From positions 1-53,078 of the forward strand of contig CAMDKD010000017.1 in the NCBI GenBank assembly GCA_945901125.1: a DNA stretch of 53,078 nt. The letters are read 5' to 3'. Under the pieces are notes generated by a model. That model was not told the origin of the DNA and did no database searches. It saw nothing but the letters and a program-made list of their open reading frames with translations. The stretch is from Bordetella parapertussis. Its GTDB lineage: Bacteria; Pseudomonadota; Gammaproteobacteria; Burkholderiales; Burkholderiaceae_C. The position numbers were made by a program, and so were the translations under genes. The stretch's first letter is position 1; the number at the start of each line of letters is the position of its first letter. Positions 51,101-53,078 of the stretch are shown here, one piece after another.

Positions 51101-51290
51101 CGCCGTGCGCCGCTTGCGTCCGATTGTGCTGACCGCTGCTGCCGCCGTGCTTGCCATGATCCCTTTGTCGCGCAGCGTTTTCTGGGGCCCCATGGCCGTG
51201 GCCATCATGGGTGGTCTGATCGTCGCCACCGTGCTGACTTTGCTGGCCTTACCGGCCATGTACGCAGCCTGGTTCAGGGTCAAGCGCTGA
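48171..51290 (+). CDS. RND efflux transporter permease (HAE-1/AcrB-like)
   Basis: The 1039-residue pump has the RND layout: helix 1 (about 23-43), a large periplasmic loop, helices 2-6 with the proton-relay pair in SLGLLVDDAIIAVEMM, a second loop, and helices 8-12 with FVALLGVIALMGMIQRNSVILIDQIEQ. It exports small toxic molecules by proton antiport; the substrate is unknown. It lacks the usual GxVVDDAIVVVEN wording (EMMVRK here), placing it in a sub-branch. No outer-membrane channel gene follows, so it must borrow a TolC-like protein elsewhere. A terminator follows after about 55 bases. Confidence 0.95.
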   Translation: MKQKNGAAGGFNLSEWALNHRAFTRYLMVVLLLLGIAAYFQLGQDEDPPFTFRIMVVRTYWPGATAQQVAEQVTDKLERTLQEAPYADKINSYSKPGESQIIFEIKDYSKPGEVADVWYTVRKKIGDMRQTLPQGVQGPFFNDEFGDVFGVIYALQAEGFSLAELKDIADDARQKLLRVKDVSKVELFGVQDEKIYIEIPQKKLAQLGLDLNAVIAPLGQQNAVESAGSLQTTQDVIQIRVDGQFEAVSRLRAMPIRGASGRHIKLGDIATITRGYVDPADVKVRFQGQQVIALGVSMTKGGDIINLGHSLEQTVAGLQASLPAGVKLSNLQNQPQAVSSSVGEFIAVLIEAVLIVLIVSFVSLGWHKGGRFGWYIDMRPGLVVGITIPLVLAMTFLGMYYLGIGLHKISLGSLIISLGLLVDDAIIAVEMMVRKMEEGFDKVRAATFAYEVTAMPMLTGTLITAAGFLPIGLAKSVTGEYTFAIFAVTVLALLLSWWVSVFFVPLLGVWLLKVKPQPVAHHSQELFDSGFYKGFRRLVNACVKHRWLTIAATLLIFAAGIFGMGKVQQQFFPDSSRPEIMMEIWFPEGTSLQANEALSKQVEKRMLALKGVDSVSLWIGSGVPRFYLPLDQVLPQTNVSQFIILPKDLATRESMRLALPGLMAKEFPEVNARIKLLPNGPPVAYPVQFRVSGPDPLVLRQRADEVKAAMRENSNTRQVNDNWNESVKVLRFEVDQDKARALGVTSQSIAQALRMLLSGNTVGQYREGDKLIDIVLRQPLSERQTMSDLGNAYVPTTSGKPVPLLQIAKPVFDWEPGVMWRLNRNYAITAQCDITEGLQGATVTGQLLPAMKALQAKWAQQGLSAYTISVAGAVEESAKGSSSIAAGVPLMLFVTFTLLMIQLQSFSRAVLVFLTGPMGIAGVAMSLLVLNRPFGFVALLGVIALMGMIQRNSVILIDQIEQDRARGVPAWDAIVESAVRRLRPIVLTAAAAVLAMIPLSRSVFWGPMAVAIMGGLIVATVLTLLALPAMYAAWFRVKR

Positions 51291-51336
51291 TGTAAGAATC
51301 CCACTGGGAAGCGGGTTAGAATTTCTCTTTGACCGA

Positions 51337-51367
51337 TTTTGAACGGGCGGTCTGTTTGCGCAGACCG
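51337..51367. repeat. Dispersed hairpin element, copy 2 (after the RND operon)
   Basis: The stem GCGGTCTG/CAGACCGC and left flank (TTTTGAACGG) match the element at 22075-22105. Here it is followed by T5 and acts as a terminator. Confidence 0.6.
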
Positions 51368-51373
51368 CTTTTT
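51347..51373 (+). terminator. Intrinsic terminator between the RND operon and tRNA-Leu
   Basis: GCGGTCTG (51347-51354) pairs with CAGACCGC (51361-51368), followed by TTTTT and a further T run. Confidence 0.85.
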
Positions 51374-51389
51374 GCTTTTTTTCTGGCCC

Positions 51390-51476
51390 GCGCGGGTGGC
51401 GAAATTGGTAGACGCACCAGGTTTAGGTCCTGACGGTAGCAATACTGTGGGGGTTCGAGTCCCCCCCCGCGCACCA
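51390..51476 (+). tRNA. tRNA-Leu (anticodon UAG), CCA encoded
   Basis: The 87-base class II tRNA has a seven-pair acceptor stem (GCGCGGG/CCCGCGC), a D arm with TTGGTAGACGC, anticodon stem CAGG/CCTG around loop TTTAGGT (anticodon TAG), a variable arm, and a T arm with GGTTCGAGTCC. A73 and the CCA end are encoded. It reads CUN leucine codons. The gene begins 16 bases after the T run of the terminator. Confidence 0.97.
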
Positions 51477-51522
51477 AAGCGTTCACTGTCTGACGCGTGT
51501 TGATTCATTTTGGAGAAGCCTG

Positions 51523-52833
51523 ATGGCCGTTACTGTAGAAACCCTTGAAAAGCTCGAACGCAAAATCACTTTGACTTTGCCGACCTCCGTCATTCAAAAC
51601 GAGGTCAACACCCGCCTCAAGCGCCTGGCCCGTCAGGTCAAGGTCGATGGCTTTCGCCCCGGCAAGGTACCCATGAACATCGTGGCCCAGCGCTACGGCT
51701 ATTCGGTGCATTACGAAGTGATGAATGACAAGGTCGGTGAGGCCTTCAGCGTCGCGGCCAATGAAGCCAAATTGCGCGTGGCCGGTCAACCGCGTATCAG
51801 CGAAAAAGAGCAGACCTCAGAAACCGAAATGGCGTTTGACGCTGTCTTCGAGGTCTATCCTGAAGTCGTGATCAAAGACATGAGTCAGGTCGAGGTTGAA
51901 ACCCTCAAGTCCCAGGTCTCCGACGCAGCCATAGACAAAACCATAGACATTTTGCGCAAGCAAAAACGCACTTTTGCCCAACGCTCGGCCGATTCATCGG
52001 TGATTAACGATGACCGTGTCACGGTTGATTTCATCGGCAAGATTGACGGCGAACCGTTTGACGGCGGCCGCGCCGAAGACTTCCAGTTCATCGTTGGCGA
52101 AGGCCAGATGCTCAAGGAATTTGAAGAAGCCGTCGTTGGCATGAAATTGGGTGAGAGCAAGACTTTCCCCCTGTCATTCCCCGAGGATTACCAGGGCCGC
52201 GAAGTCGCCGGTAAAACCGCAGATTTTCTGGTCACGCTGAAAAAGCTCGAAGCCAGTCACCTGCCTGAAGTCACTGACGAGTTGGCCAAATCGCTAGGCG
52301 TGGCCTCCGCCACAGTCGAAGGTTTGCGCGCAGATATCCGTCAAAACCTGGAACGCGAAGTCAAATTCCGTTTGCTGGGTCGCAACAAGCAAGCGGCGTT
52401 GGATGCGCTGGTGGCGCATGCTGAACTCGATCTGCCTCATTCCATCGTGCAATCCGAGTTGGATCGCATGGCCGACAGTGCCCGTGAAGATTTAAAGCAG
52501 CGCGGTATCAAAGACGCAGACAAAGCCCCCATCCCCGAGGAAGTGTTCCGCCCGCAAGCCGAGCGCCGTGTGCGCATGGGCCTGGTGGTAGGGGAAGTGG
52601 TGCGATTGCACAACCTGCACGCTACGCCTGAACAAATCCATGCACACATCGAAGAATTGGCGGCCAGTTACGAAAAACCGGCTGAAGTCACGCGCTGGTA
52701 TTACAGCGACAACCGCCGCATGGCCGAGGTCGAAGCTATTGTGATTGAGAACAATGTCACCAACTATGTGTTGTCTCTGGTCAAGGCCAAAGACAAGAAC
52801 ATTCCATTCGACGAATTGATGGGCCAGGCCTGA
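51523..52833 (+). CDS. tig: Trigger factor chaperone
   Basis: The 436-residue protein has the ribosome-binding N-domain (GFRPGKVPMNIVAQRYG), an FKBP-type prolyl isomerase domain (about 160-250, DDRVTVDFIGKIDGEPFDGG) and the helical chaperone C-domain. It sits at the ribosome exit tunnel. GGAG precedes ATG by eight bases. It lies 20 bases before clpP, the usual tig-clpP-clpX order. Confidence 0.97.
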   Translation: MAVTVETLEKLERKITLTLPTSVIQNEVNTRLKRLARQVKVDGFRPGKVPMNIVAQRYGYSVHYEVMNDKVGEAFSVAANEAKLRVAGQPRISEKEQTSETEMAFDAVFEVYPEVVIKDMSQVEVETLKSQVSDAAIDKTIDILRKQKRTFAQRSADSSVINDDRVTVDFIGKIDGEPFDGGRAEDFQFIVGEGQMLKEFEEAVVGMKLGESKTFPLSFPEDYQGREVAGKTADFLVTLKKLEASHLPEVTDELAKSLGVASATVEGLRADIRQNLEREVKFRLLGRNKQAALDALVAHAELDLPHSIVQSELDRMADSAREDLKQRGIKDADKAPIPEEVFRPQAERRVRMGLVVGEVVRLHNLHATPEQIHAHIEELAASYEKPAEVTRWYYSDNRRMAEVEAIVIENNVTNYVLSLVKAKDKNIPFDELMGQA

Positions 52834-52853
52834 ACCTGGACAGGAGACATGAC

Positions 52854-53078
52854 ATGAGCGCATTAGACATTCAATCCCTGGGCATGGTCCCGGTAGTGAT
52901 CGAACAAAGCGGCCGGGGCGAACGCGCTTATGACATTTACTCGCGTTTGCTGCGCGAGCGCGTCATTTTTCTGGTCGGCCCGGTCAATGACCACACCGCC
53001 AACCTGATCGTGGCGCAGTTGTTGTTTTTAGAGAGTGAAAATCCTGACAAGGACATTTCCCTGTACATCAACTCGCCC
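52854..53078 (+). CDS. clpP: ATP-dependent Clp protease proteolytic subunit, N-terminal part (3' end outside window)
   Basis: 75 codons are visible. They encode the ClpP start: MVPVVIEQSGRGERAYDIYS, RLLRERVIFLVGPVND and LLFLESENPDKDISLYINSP. The active-site Ser, His and Asp lie beyond the window. AGGAG (52842-52846) precedes ATG 52854. It is co-transcribed with tig by position. Confidence 0.97.
   Translation, partial: MSALDIQSLGMVPVVIEQSGRGERAYDIYSRLLRERVIFLVGPVNDHTANLIVAQLLFLESENPDKDISLYINSP

Noticed and set aside
1..53078. CRISPR arrays, insertion sequences, prophage or integrase-att sites
   Set aside because: No regularly spaced repeats, transposase or integrase motifs or tRNA-3'-end duplications were seen; the tRNA-Leu end is not repeated nearby.

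Overview
The window looks like a chromosomal segment of a betaproteobacterium, most probably Burkholderiales (a Comamonadaceae-like lineage). This is inferred from protein character and gene order: hda/HAD phosphatase/pcnB/folK, rpsP-rimM-trmD-rplS, a CobD/CbiB-family protein beside rsgA and an M48 protease, murJ opposite rpsT, and tRNA-Leu/tig/clpP. Base composition is moderately GC-rich and fairly even. I see no prophage, insertion sequence, rRNA operon or CRISPR array. Both ends cut genes: a potassium-channel C-terminus on the left and the clpP N-terminus on the right.

Region 1 (1-19.8 kb) is the accessory, metabolic part. It holds a ureidoimidazoline decarboxylase/allantoate amidohydrolase fusion, a Pro/Ala-rich lipoprotein, a glycerate kinase, a VapBC-type toxin-antitoxin pair and a membrane fatty-acid-hydroxylase-like protein. 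A purine-nucleoside-type (BMP family) ABC transporter follows: ATPase, two permeases, and the binding lipoprotein after a repeat-bearing spacer. Next come a convergent, 3'-overlapping histidine kinase/response regulator pair, a Tat-exported two-subunit molybdenum hydroxylase (IorAB type), a secreted HNH-like protein, an adenine deaminase and an FAD monooxygenase. Several of these fit purine uptake and breakdown, although they do not form one operon.

Region 2 (19.8-39.9 kb) is mostly housekeeping: argD-argF, rpsT, murJ, a SirB1-like protein, purM, an AI-2E-family permease, hda, a HAD phosphatase, pcnB, folK, rpsP-rimM-trmD, rplS, a Nudix hydrolase, a CobD/CbiB-like protein, rsgA, an M48 protease, orn and a DEAD-box helicase. 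Two ribosomal-protein leaders (rpsP and rplS) and the helicase leader contain convincing hairpins. In rplS the Shine-Dalgarno itself can be paired.

Region 3 (40-43 kb) is a compact putative cell-shape operon: bactofilin, membrane-anchored M23 peptidase, second bactofilin, RodZ-like HTH membrane protein. Region 4 (43-53 kb) holds hpnC-hpnD-hpnE (squalene synthesis) overlapping hemH, a divergent two-gene RND efflux operon with a good promoter and a TetR-style palindrome at the transcription start, then tRNA-Leu(UAG), tig and clpP.

The observations I rate highest are the rplS leader that can sequester its ribosome-binding site, the multi-hairpin helicase leader, and the bactofilin/M23/bactofilin/RodZ-like operon. 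All functions are read from motifs; no database search was run.
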